In this document: in pieces, positions 41,447 to 51,143 of the stretch
Layout: each line of letters opens with the position of its first letter
Position numbering within the stretch: the stretch's first letter is position 1
Source of the DNA: Bedellia somnulentella
Taxonomy: Eukaryota > Arthropoda > Insecta > Lepidoptera > Bedelliidae
Assembly (NCBI GenBank): GCA_963576735.1
Contig: OY755188.1
Location: 558,001 to 622,000 of the forward strand
DNA length: 64,000 nt
Reading direction: 5' to 3'
The notes under the pieces: generated by a model
What the model was told of the DNA's origin: nothing
Seen by the model: only the letters and a program-made list of their open reading frames with translations
The model's database searches: none
Made by a program: the position numbers and the translations under genes

Positions 41447-42104
41447 ATCAATTTAGATCAACTGGGAATACTAATGTTTTTGAGGGTGCCGTACCAATAA
41501 CTTGAAATGAAATCTGATTTTTAGAACTATGTTGTCTGTCTGTTTATCTGTCACTAAGTTATATTTGAAGAATCATCTTTTATTTAGTGGTTATATTCTA
41601 TTTGTGTATGTTGCCGCTACTTAGGAACCACTTTGTCCTTCATATAATACCTATAATAACGAAAAAATTAAACTGAATTTTTAAGCATCAATTGTACTTG
41701 TTAGATTTTATAAGATGCAAAATACCCATCATTTTTGCAAATTATTTACTGATTTACAAAAATAATATGCCGTTTATATTTTTTTATATTATATTAAGAT
41801 TATGGTAAGGAACACCTACTATGCGTATGTGACTTCCAGATGGCGGGTTTTCATTGCTTTATGGCGAATATAAACTCGGTCACTTGTACACCTTCTAAAG
41901 AAGGGTTATACTATTAAAGTAATTATTTATGCGCAACGTTTCCGGTGAAATTCTAAGTAGTTCCTATTAATCATTCATGCTTTCACGAGCTCAGTCATAC
42001 TCGTAAATTCACGGGTGACGGTTGACAGGAACTGTTGTGAGAAGGGCTGTAGTTTTTAAAATAATAAAAATGTAATACTTTTTTTAGAACAGTCATCGGT
42101 AAAT
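41447..42104. other. unassigned stretch
   Basis: No ORF or repeat recognised. Confidence 0.35.
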
Positions 42105-42500
42105 AAAGAATAAATAAAGGAAAGAAAAATTTCGACTACACATAATAAAAAATTAGAAACACTACTTAAACTTGTAAAAGAAATAAAGGAGAGAAGAATT
42201 TCGCGCTGGCAACCATTGACAAGGTAGCTCAATGGCAGAGCGACGGGGGCGTATACCCGAGGTCGCGGGTTCGATCCCCCCACCTGTGTCGAAATTTTTC
42301 TTTCCCTTATTTATTATTTATTTATTGGTAATAATCCCCACATGAGGTTTTCATGAACAAAAAGATTTAAATTATGTGATAGTTAGGCGTTTTCAACATT
42401 TGCATTCTATCTGAAAAGGTAGACAAGTGACCTTCCGAATTAGTAAAAATTCGGAGGTAGGAAACGCAAACACTACTTAAACGTGTAAAAGAAATTAAAA
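42105..42500 (+). repeat. SINE-D, tandem partial dimer
   Basis: tRNA-like part GACAAGGTAGCTCAATGGC ... GCGGGTTCGATCC, then the 3' end (CCACATGAGGTTTTCATGAA, AAAAGATTTAAATT), then directly the upstream segment again (ATGTGATAGTTAGGCG). AAACACTACTTAAAC occurs at 42157-42171 and 42468-42482, period 311. A short inverted piece (GGAAAGAAAAATTTCGAC) sits at the left edge. Confidence 0.85.
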
Positions 42501-42539
42501 TTTGGTTTTCTATACTTTACGAGATTCTCTGGATTGATT

Positions 42540-43050
42540 TTTGGATTTTTATTTTATGTAGACCTGTAACTATTGTTGATTGAGAGGTTAACTTTTTTTT
42601 TTGTATTATTTATTTTGCAATATTTTTGGCAATGGATGCTATTTTACATGTTAGTATTATATAAAATGAAATTAATACAGTAAACTAATAATAATAGTAA
42701 TACCAGTGCTGTCTTTCCACCTTGATTCTAAATTTTCTTGTTATTTGCGAATTCCCGAGTATTTAAAGTGTAAATGTATATTCTATATTTAATTAATTTA
42801 AGAGCCGAGTGCTAAAAAGTGTATTGCATTGTATATGCTAAACACCGGGCTTATTGTCTTAAAGCTCAGTGAGTTGATGCCTATAGCTCAGACCTAGGTT
42901 TATTATAGGCGTCAAGTGCTTATTTTATGTCAAATAGCCTTGAAACTGTTAGTATATATTAAGATATATATTGTTGATATGACTAAATAATTTTATTGTA
43001 TTAGGCTCTTTTTTTTTTTAAATAAAGATATATTATTATTAAAAAAAAAA
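42540..43050 (+). mobile_element. probable LINE 3' UTR fragment
   Basis: Non-coding, with a stem TTGATGCCTATA (42874-42885) / TATAGGCGTCAA (42904-42915) and ending in AAATAAAGATATATTATTAT plus an A-run, like a LINE 3' end with (ATT)n tail. Family not determined. Confidence 0.4.
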
Positions 43051-43052
43051 AG

Positions 43053-43245
43053 GATAGAAGAATTTCGCGCTGGCAGCCATTGACACGGTGGCTCAATTGG
43101 TAGAGCGTCGGGGCGTATACCCGAGGTCACGGGTTCGACTCCCGCCTGTGAGGGAAAAAAAAAAAAATTCTTTCCTTTATTTAATCTATATTTATTAGTA
43201 ATAATCCCCACATGAGGTTTTCATGAACACAAAGATTTAAATTAA
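43053..43245 (+). mobile_element. SINE-D, single unit
   Basis: GGATAGAAGAATTTCGCGCT, tRNA-like part GACACGGTGGCTCAATTGG ... GGGTTCGACTCCCGCC, then TTCTTTCCTTTATTTAAT and the 3' end CCCCACATGAGGTTTTCATG. Confidence 0.87.
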
Positions 43246-43324
43246 GTCATCGGTAAAATTGACAAAACATATTATTTTTTTTCAGGCCGGATAATAAAAA
43301 GACAAGTTGTATAATCTTATTCAC

Positions 43325-43619
43325 TGTGTAGTGACGGCCTAGAGTACTACCCAATTTCTTCCCGTTGGTATTTTTTTGTGATTGTTGGGCGATGAGTTTG
43401 GAGACCCTGCACGAAACATATTTTTTGTAAAATCTTTCTGCCAACTTAAATATAAATAAAAATAAAGGTTGTCGCTGATGGTTCTCCAACCGCATCGCCC
43501 AAAAATCCCACAAGAGCCCCAATACCGTTAGTTGCCTCTTACGTTCACCCACCGGAAGAAATGGCGTAGTGCTATTTTAAGCCGACACTACACAGCAATC
43601 TAAGCCGACACTACACAGC
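43325..43619. mobile_element. SINE-A 5' halves as a fold-back, with duplicated 5' end
   Basis: 43325-43450 is a diverged plus 5' half (TGTGTAGTGACGGCC ..). 43452-43596 is a better-preserved minus 5' half ending CACTACACAGC. A further 23 nt (AATCTAAGCCGACACTACAC..) repeat that end at 43597-43619. No 3' stem-loop on either side. Confidence 0.8.
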
Positions 43620-43634
43620 AACTATATGTATATA

Positions 43635-43776
43635 CATACATACATACATACATATTCTCACGCCGTTAGTTCCCATTAGGGTAGGCAGAGACTATCGATC
43701 GCCACTTTGTACGATCCTGACAAACCTCTCTAGCTTCATTCACATCCATCAGTCTTTTCATACATGCTCTTTTATT
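43635..43776 (-). mobile_element. LINE-R 3' end, 5'-truncated
   Basis: TTCTCACGCCGTTAGTTCCC through CATTCACATCCATCAGTCTT to CATGCTCTTTTATT. TSD ATGTATATA at 43626-43634 and 43777-43785. Confidence 0.87.
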
Positions 43777-43843
43777 ATGTATATATATGTTAAGATAATC
43801 ACATCTCTCCAACATTACTCTTTACAATTAGTTATCTTTTACA

Positions 43844-43981
43844 TACATACATACTCACTTATTTAGTTCCCATTGGGGTAGGCCGACACTACTGATCGCC
43901 ACCTCTCTAGCTTCGTTTAAATCTACCAATCTTCTCATACAGGCTCTTTTATTTTTCATACTTCGGACGCCTGCTTTTTTA
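43844..43981 (-). mobile_element. LINE-R 3' end, 5'-truncated, diverged
   Basis: CATACTCACTTATTTAGTTC, GGGGTAGGCCGACACTACTG, CCTCTCTAGCTTCG, CATACTTCGGACGCCTGC. Part of the CTTTGTACGATCC region is deleted. Confidence 0.83.
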
Positions 43982-43985
43982 TACA

Positions 43986-44070
43986 CACTCGCTATTTATT
44001 TATTTATTAATTTGAGAAACAAACGGTACACAATATTTCAAATAAGAGAAAAATACAGAGAAGTTCGTGA
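43986..44070 (+). mobile_element. 5' edge of the CR1/Jockey-group LINE
   Basis: TATTTATTTATTAATTTGAG, AAACAAACGGTACACAATAT. Non-coding sequence before ORF1. The true 5' boundary and TSD could not be fixed. Confidence 0.4.
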
Positions 44071-44661
44071 CAAGAAATTTTAATTCTTAGATCGAAAGTT
44101 AGTGAATTGGAAGAAAACCAAGAAAACAGAGACCAAACATCTATGAGGAACCAACTTGAAATAATTGGCTTGCCGGAACTACCAAATGAGCAGCTGGAAC
44201 ACCTAATACTTTTAACGGCTAAGAAAATTGGAACAGAACTAACCGAAACAGATATTGCGGAAGCTTTCCGCTCAGGTCCTATTTCACATCGAGAAACTGT
44301 TTCCTCTCAAATAGGGATCAAGAAGTCACGTCCAGTGATTGTCAGGTTGACCAGGCAAAAGAAACGAGACGAATTCATAAGAGCTGCCAAGAGTAGACGC
44401 AACCTCTCGTCAGAAAATATTACAGATGCTGCCACATGTCAGATTTATGTTAACGAGAGACTGACAAAATATAAAAGACTGTTATTTCGAGATGCGAGAG
44501 CACGAGCACGTCATCACAGTTTCAAATATTGTTGGGTCCGAGGTGGAAATATTTACATACGCAAGGAAGAGAACAAACCACCCATTCAAATACGATCTGC
44601 TTCGGAGCTGGACAGCAAGATTGGAGCTTCTGCTACCGTCACGGCGTCTTCTTGTACATAA
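44071..44661 (+). CDS. LINE ORF1 protein (5'-truncated)
   Basis: ORF1 of the CR1/Jockey-group LINE whose ORF2 starts 400 bp downstream; such proteins bind the element RNA in an RNP. The frame opens after a TGA at 44068-44070 with no ATG until 44143, and reads RSKVSELEENQENRDQ, a short coiled-coil-like stretch. LEIIGLPELPNEQLEHLILL, DIAEAFRSGPIS, KKSRPVIVRLTRQKKRDEFI and YVNERLTKYKRLLFRDARAR follow. This order matches insect LINE ORF1s that carry an RRM-like core. The usual N-terminal part is missing, which suggests 5' truncation on insertion. No internal stop from 44071 to the TAA at 44661. An overlapping frame at 44492-45073 is a shadow. Confidence 0.75.
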   Translation, partial: QEILILRSKVSELEENQENRDQTSMRNQLEIIGLPELPNEQLEHLILLTAKKIGTELTETDIAEAFRSGPISHRETVSSQIGIKKSRPVIVRLTRQKKRDEFIRAAKSRRNLSSENITDAATCQIYVNERLTKYKRLLFRDARARARHHSFKYCWVRGGNIYIRKEENKPPIQIRSASELDSKIGASATVTASSCT

Positions 44662-45060
44662 TCTGTCAATTATTGTGGCCATGCCCTGTTCGTTTCTGTA
44701 TAGAACTTATATTCCTTCTTTCCAGAATTTAATAAGAAATTGTAAATTAGCTTCTCGGGGCAGGTGTTGCACTTTCATAATACACTCTACAGATACCCTT
44801 TCCTACACAAATACAACACACATTACCAAAAATTACTCGCCCATCTCATATAAAATGCAAATATTATTATCTAAAACACATAAAATAACATTTCCGATTA
44901 ATATATACTTCCGCTCAACCCGCTACATAGTCGTATCCTATATTTTGTACTGCAAATCAAATTGTTTCCTTGTATCATTCTCTCAGACTGAATGTATGTG
45001 TAAGTCCTTAAGCATGACATATCATAGTTTTAATTTATTTGATCTTTCACAACAGGACTT
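44662..45060 (+). mobile_element. LINE inter-ORF spacer
   Basis: About 400 nt between ORF1 stop and ORF2 start, AT-rich. I see no gene in it. How ORF2 is translated is not evident from the sequence. Confidence 0.5.
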
Positions 45061-48045
45061 ATGGCCAACTTAGATTTTTTAAGGAATATTGACGATAACT
45101 TCGTAATTAATTGCCATGCTTTAACGAATCCCGAAAACTGTAGAGACATATTGAGCAAATTTCAATTGAAGTTGTTAAATGTAAACATACGAAGTCTAAA
45201 TAAAAACTTCGATCATTTGGTAGTATACTTGCAGAGATTAGATAGTGATTTTGATATCATAGTATTGAGCGAATGCTGGTTGAACAGATCACCAAACATT
45301 CCTCACCTTCCGGGATATTCTGTATTCCACTCCAGCAAATACATTAATAAATCCGGAGGGGTCGTCATTTACATAAAGAACTTTTGGTCAGGCACATGCA
45401 TCGAACTTGATGTCAACGACGCAAATTGTATTTTAGTTAATGTAGGCGACACATTTTCTGTCGTTGGTGTCTACCGTTCGCCATCATTCAGGGATCCAGA
45501 GAAGTTTATTGACTCCTTTGAATCAGCCTTGCGTAGTAATAAACTCAATAACTGTTTTATCGTTGCAGGAGACATGAATATCGATATTTATGGTTCCGCA
45601 GCCAACAATAGACATGCCTCTAGTTACCTAAGTTGCATGGCTGCGCTAGGACTCAATTCCTCAATTAATGTACCCACGCACGAAGGCAAAACCAACATCG
45701 ACCATATTTTTGTACCGTCAACATTTATTGCGGAGTCCATAGTTTGTACCTCAGATCTAACAAATCATGACCTAACAATGGTCGGTGTCATGACTGCTCA
45801 GAGCAAAGGCAAAAACCCTGACAGGCATAAAACAAAAATCGACACAGAGTCTGTAATCGCTGATTTAAAAGACATAGACTGGAACCCAGTCATCTCTAAT
45901 AATGACTTGAATGATGCAGTAAAACTTTTTTCAGAAACCTTATCAAAAGTTATTACCAAACACACCACATCAGTAAAGGTATCGCGAAAAAAGGTTGTCC
46001 TAGCACCATGGATGACATGCGGGCTCATTAGATGCTCTAGACAGAGAGATAAACTACACTCTGATTACCGAATGAACCCTAACAACCCCACTGCTAAATT
46101 GGTCTTCACCAGATACAGGAACTTTCACATTAGTCTCCTAAGAAAACTCAAAACTGAATATTACAGCAAAGAGCTTATTGTTAATAAAAAATCTCCTAGA
46201 AAACTTTGGGAAACAATAAATACCATCTCACACAGGCGACAACATAAAACTGTACCAAAAGAACTTATCGCCCTAAAACCAACTGGAAAAGAATCTGTGG
46301 ATTGCATTAACGATTATTTTATTAGCATGGGTAAATCTTTGGCAAGCAAAACATTAAGTGAATTAAACGAGTCCCAAGCCACTCTAGCCGCAAATTTAAA
46401 TGTAAACGATAGTTCGCCTCTTCACTCTCTATTTCTCACCCCTACTGATCCAGAAGAGGTAATAAATCTCATAAATGCATTGGATGTCCACAAAGCTCCC
46501 GGGTTGGATGATATAACTAACCATATTGTGAAAATTGTGGCGCCTATGATAGCTCAACCACTTGCCGAGATCTTCAACAAAAGTATTTTAAGTGGTTCGT
46601 TTCCAACGCAATGGAAAACTGCTGTTGTTACACCAATCTACAAATCAGGTTCGAAACATGACCCGTGTAACTATCGGCCGATAACTCTACTAGGTGTATT
46701 TTCGAAGCTACTTGAGAGACTTATAAACTGCAGATTGGTTGAATATCTAGAAGCTAATGGTTTGATCATGAAAAATCAGTTCGGTTTTCGTAGAGGCAAA
46801 TCTACAGAAGATGCTGTGAAACTCCTTACTGACACAGTTTCAGCACACCTCGATCGTGGGAAAAAGTGTATAGGTGTATTTATTGACCTTGCTAGAGCAT
46901 TCGATACGGTTTCAATACCCATCCTACTACGAAAAATGGAGGGTCTAGGTATTCGTGGTGTTGCTTTAAATTGGTTTTCAAGTTACCTAACCGACAGGAA
47001 ACAATGCACAAAGATTGGTGAACTAAAGAGTGGAATAAATAATATCACGTTCGGGGTCCCTCAAGGTAGTATTCTTGGTCCAACCTTGTTTCTTATTTAC
47101 ATGAACGACATTTGTAGTAATATCCCAATAAATGCTGACCTTTTATGCTATGCTGACGATACAGCCATTATTTTCCAAGATACATCTTGGACTGCTGTAC
47201 ACCGTGCCGCACAAAATGGCTTAGACCAACTTACAAGATGGCTCAAATATAATCTCCTTACTATCAACGCCACGAAATCTAAATTAATCGCTTTTTGTAA
47301 AACTAAAGCATCTGCACCCCCGACTAATCTAAGCTCCATCAAGGTACATGACGTTACTTGCCCCTTTTATAAAGAAGTATCGAACACATACTCGTGCATA
47401 TGTTCTTGCAGCTCCATCACATCTGCTAAAATTGTTAGGTACTTAGGGATTACTATTGATGAGAATCTAAACTTCAGGGAACATGTTAGTATTACCTCTG
47501 AACGCACGCGAAAGTTGATTTTCGTAATGAAATTGTTAAGGGAGGTTACCAATGAATACATTGTCAAAACAGTATATCTTGCACTATGTCAATCAATAAT
47601 AAACTATTGTATTATCGCGTGGGGAGGATGTGCATCGTCAATAATGATTGTACTAGAGAGGGCACAAAGAGCGGTTCTTAAGACACTTCTTCAAAAGCCC
47701 CGTAAATTTCCTACATTTGAACTGTATCGTGAAACTGAACTACTTAGCGTCCGTAAATTGTACTTATTGAAACTGACAACTTATGCACACAAAAATGTAG
47801 TTAGTGACCCTAATTATGACAAAATGCTTCATAAGCGTAACTTTCAGGCTCCAGTTCCCAAAGTGAAAACCTCGTTTGCCCAGCGGTTCCCAAATTTTTT
47901 GTGTCCTTTCATTTATAATAAAATTACTAAATCAATAGAACCACTGAAAAGCTCCTCTGTCAGAGAATGCAAGAATCTCATAAAGGGCTACCTTCTTTCG
48001 CTGTCCTACGAGGATACAGAATCTCTTCTTAGAGTAATGCATTAG
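45061..48045 (+). CDS. LINE ORF2: endonuclease/reverse transcriptase, intact
   Basis: A 994-residue polyprotein that would nick target DNA and copy the element RNA by target-primed reverse transcription. N-terminal APE-type endonuclease: LNVNIRSLN (39-47), VLSECW (E71), VYRSP (137-141), AGDMNID (D171, N173), NIDHIF (D214, H215), SDLTNHD (H236). Reverse transcriptase: APGLDDI (479-485), YRPITL (538-543), FGFRRGKST, GVFIDLARAFD (D609, D615), GVPQGSILGPTLFLIYMNDI (from 665) and YADD (697-700). The C-terminal region ends DTESLLRVMH, with no RNase H domain or zinc knuckle seen. No stop or frameshift, and all catalytic residues I can check are present, so the copy is young or was recently active. 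Clade: CR1/Jockey supergroup, possibly Kiri/Daphne-like; a tree would decide. Confidence 0.92.
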   Translation: MANLDFLRNIDDNFVINCHALTNPENCRDILSKFQLKLLNVNIRSLNKNFDHLVVYLQRLDSDFDIIVLSECWLNRSPNIPHLPGYSVFHSSKYINKSGGVVIYIKNFWSGTCIELDVNDANCILVNVGDTFSVVGVYRSPSFRDPEKFIDSFESALRSNKLNNCFIVAGDMNIDIYGSAANNRHASSYLSCMAALGLNSSINVPTHEGKTNIDHIFVPSTFIAESIVCTSDLTNHDLTMVGVMTAQSKGKNPDRHKTKIDTESVIADLKDIDWNPVISNNDLNDAVKLFSETLSKVITKHTTSVKVSRKKVVLAPWMTCGLIRCSRQRDKLHSDYRMNPNNPTAKLVFTRYRNFHISLLRKLKTEYYSKELIVNKKSPRKLWETINTISHRRQHKTVPKELIALKPTGKESVDCINDYFISMGKSLASKTLSELNESQATLAANLNVNDSSPLHSLFLTPTDPEEVINLINALDVHKAPGLDDITNHIVKIVAPMIAQPLAEIFNKSILSGSFPTQWKTAVVTPIYKSGSKHDPCNYRPITLLGVFSKLLERLINCRLVEYLEANGLIMKNQFGFRRGKSTEDAVKLLTDTVSAHLDRGKKCIGVFIDLARAFDTVSIPILLRKMEGLGIRGVALNWFSSYLTDRKQCTKIGELKSGINNITFGVPQGSILGPTLFLIYMNDICSNIPINADLLCYADDTAIIFQDTSWTAVHRAAQNGLDQLTRWLKYNLLTINATKSKLIAFCKTKASAPPTNLSSIKVHDVTCPFYKEVSNTYSCICSCSSITSAKIVRYLGITIDENLNFREHVSITSERTRKLIFVMKLLREVTNEYIVKTVYLALCQSIINYCIIAWGGCASSIMIVLERAQRAVLKTLLQKPRKFPTFELYRETELLSVRKLYLLKLTTYAHKNVVSDPNYDKMLHKRNFQAPVPKVKTSFAQRFPNFLCPFIYNKITKSIEPLKSSSVRECKNLIKGYLLSLSYEDTESLLRVMH

Positions 48046-48490
48046 GTTAGACATACACAAATACACTAACAAACACACACACACACACACATACATAGTT
48101 ACATATACACACAATTATACACTTTACGCGCACCTGTCCTATTGTTATTGTTAAGTAGCATTTTAGTAAAGCTCAATTGAAATATTTTCATTTTATTAGG
48201 TTAATTATTATTATTTTTTTTTTGTCACTTTTACTTATAATATGTGTAACTGCTTATTTTTATTATTACTTTTAATTTGTAATTATTATTCCGTTTTACT
48301 TTAATTGTTCTTAACCTTTTCTTTTTTTCTTTGTTTAGTTTTTTGTTTAATTTATTCATTTAATATAAAGCATGTGAAATAAGAACCTTGCGATACAGGC
48401 TATGCCTAGTGCAAGGTTCAACGTAAAGATGTATTTTGTATAAATGAATATGAAAATAAATGATTATTATTATTATTATTATTATTATTA
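48046..48490 (+). mobile_element. LINE 3' UTR with terminal stem-loop and (ATT)n tail
   Basis: Includes a (CA)n tract (48074-48092), then GAACCTTGC (48383-48391) pairing exactly with GCAAGGTTC (48411-48419) around an inner AGGC/GCCT. It ends AAAATAAATG(ATT)n at 48460-48490. The stem-loop just before the tail is a likely reverse-transcriptase recognition element (inference). Confidence 0.75.
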
Positions 48491-48616
48491 CCTATAAAGT
48501 TTCTACCAATTGTTATACAGACGATACAGAAAACCGCAAATTAAAATAACTATTGAAAACAAAACAATTATACATCAGTTGTAATATGAATAATTTATAC
48601 AGATGAAATTAAGTAA

Positions 48617-48864
48617 TAGCATAAGCATAAACGTTCACGCCGAATATCCCCGAACATCACGTGACTTTGTCACCTGGTGTTCAGAGTACCCACGTTTTGC
48701 ATGGACAGTGTACTCACGTGATAGGGGGCAGGCCTATCGCCGTTTTGTACGAATACACTGTCACATGACTAAGTACAACTCAGCCATGTGGGTTTCCTCA
48801 CGATGTTTTCCCTCACCGTTAACAACCATGATAAATTAACCACACATATGTCTTTAGAAAAGAC
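48617..48864 (-). mobile_element. SINE-B, 5'-truncated
   Basis: ACGTTCACGCCGAATATCCC through GATAGGGGGCAGGCCTATCG to CTTTAGAAAAGAC. Head lost; a short internal deletion removes the GTTGGCAGAGG segment. TSD AAATTAAGTAA at 48606-48616 and 48865-48875. Confidence 0.93.
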
Positions 48865-48875
48865 AAATTAAGTAA

Positions 48876-49505
48876 GTTAAATGAATTATATTGTCATTCC
48901 CGCCAGACTAAGCAAACACTACAAGATTACAAAATATGCATAGAGATTTTAGAAAATAATTATCTTCTACTTTAATGTAAAAATGTTATCTTCTACTTTG
49001 CTAACATTCAAAAAATGGCTTACGGCCATTTCAAACCACACCAATACCAATCCAATAAACCCGGAGGTAAATAATTGACCGATATCAGAGTAGAGTACCC
49101 TGTAATGGTAGTAATAAAGTGGATTCGACAGAATCGTGACCAAATATTATGGAACCGATAATATCAATATCGGATGCACGGGTACACCGACTAACAGAAA
49201 ATATATGGGTCACCTCTTTTACGACAACCACGAGGATACTCTTGGTCGATTCAGAAAAGGATAAACTAAGCTTTACTCTTTACTGCAGGGTGAATAACAA
49301 TTTTCATAATAGATTTACAAATGTACATGTGTATCATTTACTATCATCTGCCTACACAGTCCGCCACAATACAGGATTTACCTAGTGAAGGGTACACCGA
49401 TCACTACTAGTATTAAAAATCTCTCACGTAAAACCTACTTTTAATGTTCAATTTCAAATGCACTTGACAGCCTGTAAAGTTTTAATTGGTGTAAGTAATT
49501 ATTTT
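48876..49505. other. unassigned stretch
   Basis: A 78-codon frame (49149-49385) has no recognised motif. No gene supported. Confidence 0.3.
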
Positions 49506-49509
49506 TTTA

Positions 49510-49906
49510 CATTTTCATTCGAGGCCATACATTCCGAATAGGGGAAGCCAGAGCTTAAGATTTAGAAATAACGGAGCCACTTTTGTATGTTGAGTAGGAA
49601 AAAGATTGTAAACATGCATACATACATATACTCACGGCTATAAATCCCTATAAAGGGGTAGCCAGAGCTAAGGAACTAGAAGTTCCTCAGCCACTTTTGG
49701 AAAATTGAGTGGGGAAAAGATGGCAAAATAAAGGTTGTTGGTGATGGGTCTCCAACCGCATCGCCCAAAAATCCCTTAAAAGCTCCAACACCGTTAGTCG
49801 CCTCTTACGTACACCCACCGGCAGAAATGGGGTAGTGTTATTCTAAGCCGACTTCACTTGTAAACATCCGCGGTAAAAATGGGTTAGTTCCATTCTAAGC
49901 CGAGAG
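49510..49906 (-). mobile_element. old SINE-A split by a younger SINE-A
   Basis: 49510-49606 (CATACATTCCGAATAGGGGA, GGAGCCACTTTTG) and 49868-49906 (GCGGTAAAAATGGGTTAG, CATTCTAAGCCGAG) are the remains of one copy interrupted at 49607. Confidence 0.75.
49616..49858 (-). mobile_element. SINE-A (subfamily I), nested
   Basis: Full-length except the last few 5' nt. TSD TGTAAACAT at 49607-49615 and 49859-49867. Confidence 0.93.
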
Positions 49907-50211
49907 CAGTAATTAAATGAATAAAGATAAAAGTGTTCTCATATTTTATGAGCTATTTACTTTATGCAGTTTTAAATTCTGACTGATTTAAATGAAAGAT
50001 TTGATTTTAAGATCTGCCAACGTACAAACCGCGACATTTCTGAGTCGGCGAAATTACATCCATTTGTAAAGCGGAGCGGTCGTTTTAGCTTAAACCCTCG
50101 TTTAACTACGTTCACTACTGCACCATTTTCACTTAAAACTGCGTCTTTTATACTTTGTACTCGCCTTGATAAATACAGCAATTTGTCATAAAACTTGAAT
50201 GTAAGTTTGCG
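49907..50211. other. unassigned; 88-codon minus-strand frame
   Basis: The frame 49972-50238 (minus) has mixed composition (contains RRVQSIKDAVLSENG) and is not repeat-derived except at its start. It could be a fragment of an exon, but no splice or family evidence was found. Confidence 0.2.
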
Positions 50212-50224
50212 TACATATGGAATT

Positions 50225-50427
50225 ACATAACATAACATATACTCACGGCTATAAATCCCTAGAAGGGGTAGCCAGAGCTAAGGAATTAGAAATTCCTCAG
50301 CCACTTTTGGAAATGTGAGTGGGGAAAAGATGGTAAAAGTAAAGGTTGTTGGTGATGGGTCGCCTCTTACGTACACCCATCGGTAGAAACGGGGTAGTGC
50401 TATTCTAAGCCGACACTACACGGCAGT
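50225..50427 (-). mobile_element. SINE-A (subfamily I), internally deleted
   Basis: TGGTGATGGGTCGCCTCTTA shows a ~50-nt deletion between the GGGTCTCC and CGCCTCTTAC motifs. TSD TACATATGGAATT (13 bp) at 50212-50224 and 50428-50440. Confidence 0.93.
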
Positions 50428-50442
50428 TACATATGGAATTTT

Positions 50443-50672
50443 TGCCCTGTAGTGCCAGCTTAGAATGTCACTACCCCCTTCTACCCGCGGGTATCGTATG
50501 AGGCGACTACGGGTCTTTTTAGGTGGTTTTTGGGCGATACGGTAGGAGACTACTACCTAAACACTATCTACTCTACTATCAACTTCCAAATTTGAGGAGG
50601 TTCTAGATTTAAAGTTCTGGCTACCGCTTTTCAGGGTTTATCGCCGTGAGTATGTGTTATGTATGTATGTAC
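50443..50672 (+). mobile_element. SINE-A (subfamily II/IV-like)
   Basis: GCCCTGTAGTGCCAGCTTAG, GTCACTACCCCC, GCGGGTATCGTATGAGGC to ATCGCCGTGAGTATGTG with a TTATG/TATG tail. Confidence 0.88.
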
Positions 50673-50695
50673 ATAATTACTGAGATTAATCAATT

Positions 50696-50943
50696 GCCGT
50701 GTAGTGTCGGCTTAGAATAGCACTACCCTGTTTCTACCGATGGGTGTACGTAAGAGGCGACTAACGGTATTGGGGCTTTGAAGGGATTTTTGGGCGATGC
50801 GGCTGGAGACCCATCACCAACAACCTTTACTTTACCATCCTCACTCAATGTTCCAAATGTGGCTGAGGAATTTCTAATTCCTTGGCTCTGGCTACCCCTT
50901 CTAGGGATTTATAGCAGTGAGTATGTGTGTGTATGTATGTATT
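50696..50943 (+). mobile_element. SINE-A (subfamily I)
   Basis: Full-length, GCCGTGTAGTGTCGG to a TATG/TGTG tail, 24 bp after the previous copy in the same orientation. Confidence 0.92.
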
Positions 50944-51143
50944 AATTAATCTCATAAAGGGTAACTAAAGATTCCAGTGCTTTTGAAGTTCCATTGATTT
51001 GTTGAGATACCCTTGAGAAACTATTCTATGTTTAAACACCTTTTTCTCCATTTATTTCCAAAAGTGGCTAATGAGTTAGTGATTATGAAGTTCACGTTTT
51101 GGAACGGCTATTGTTTATATTATTAACAGAACGACACTAGCCT

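Noticed and set aside
42218..42295. functional tRNA gene
   Set aside because: A and B boxes are good but the anticodon arm is malformed and the sequence is one of nine repeat-embedded copies; treated as SINE-D.
44492..45073. 193-codon ORF between the LINE ORFs
   Set aside because: Overlaps ORF1 in another frame and has no LINE-protein motif; a shadow frame.
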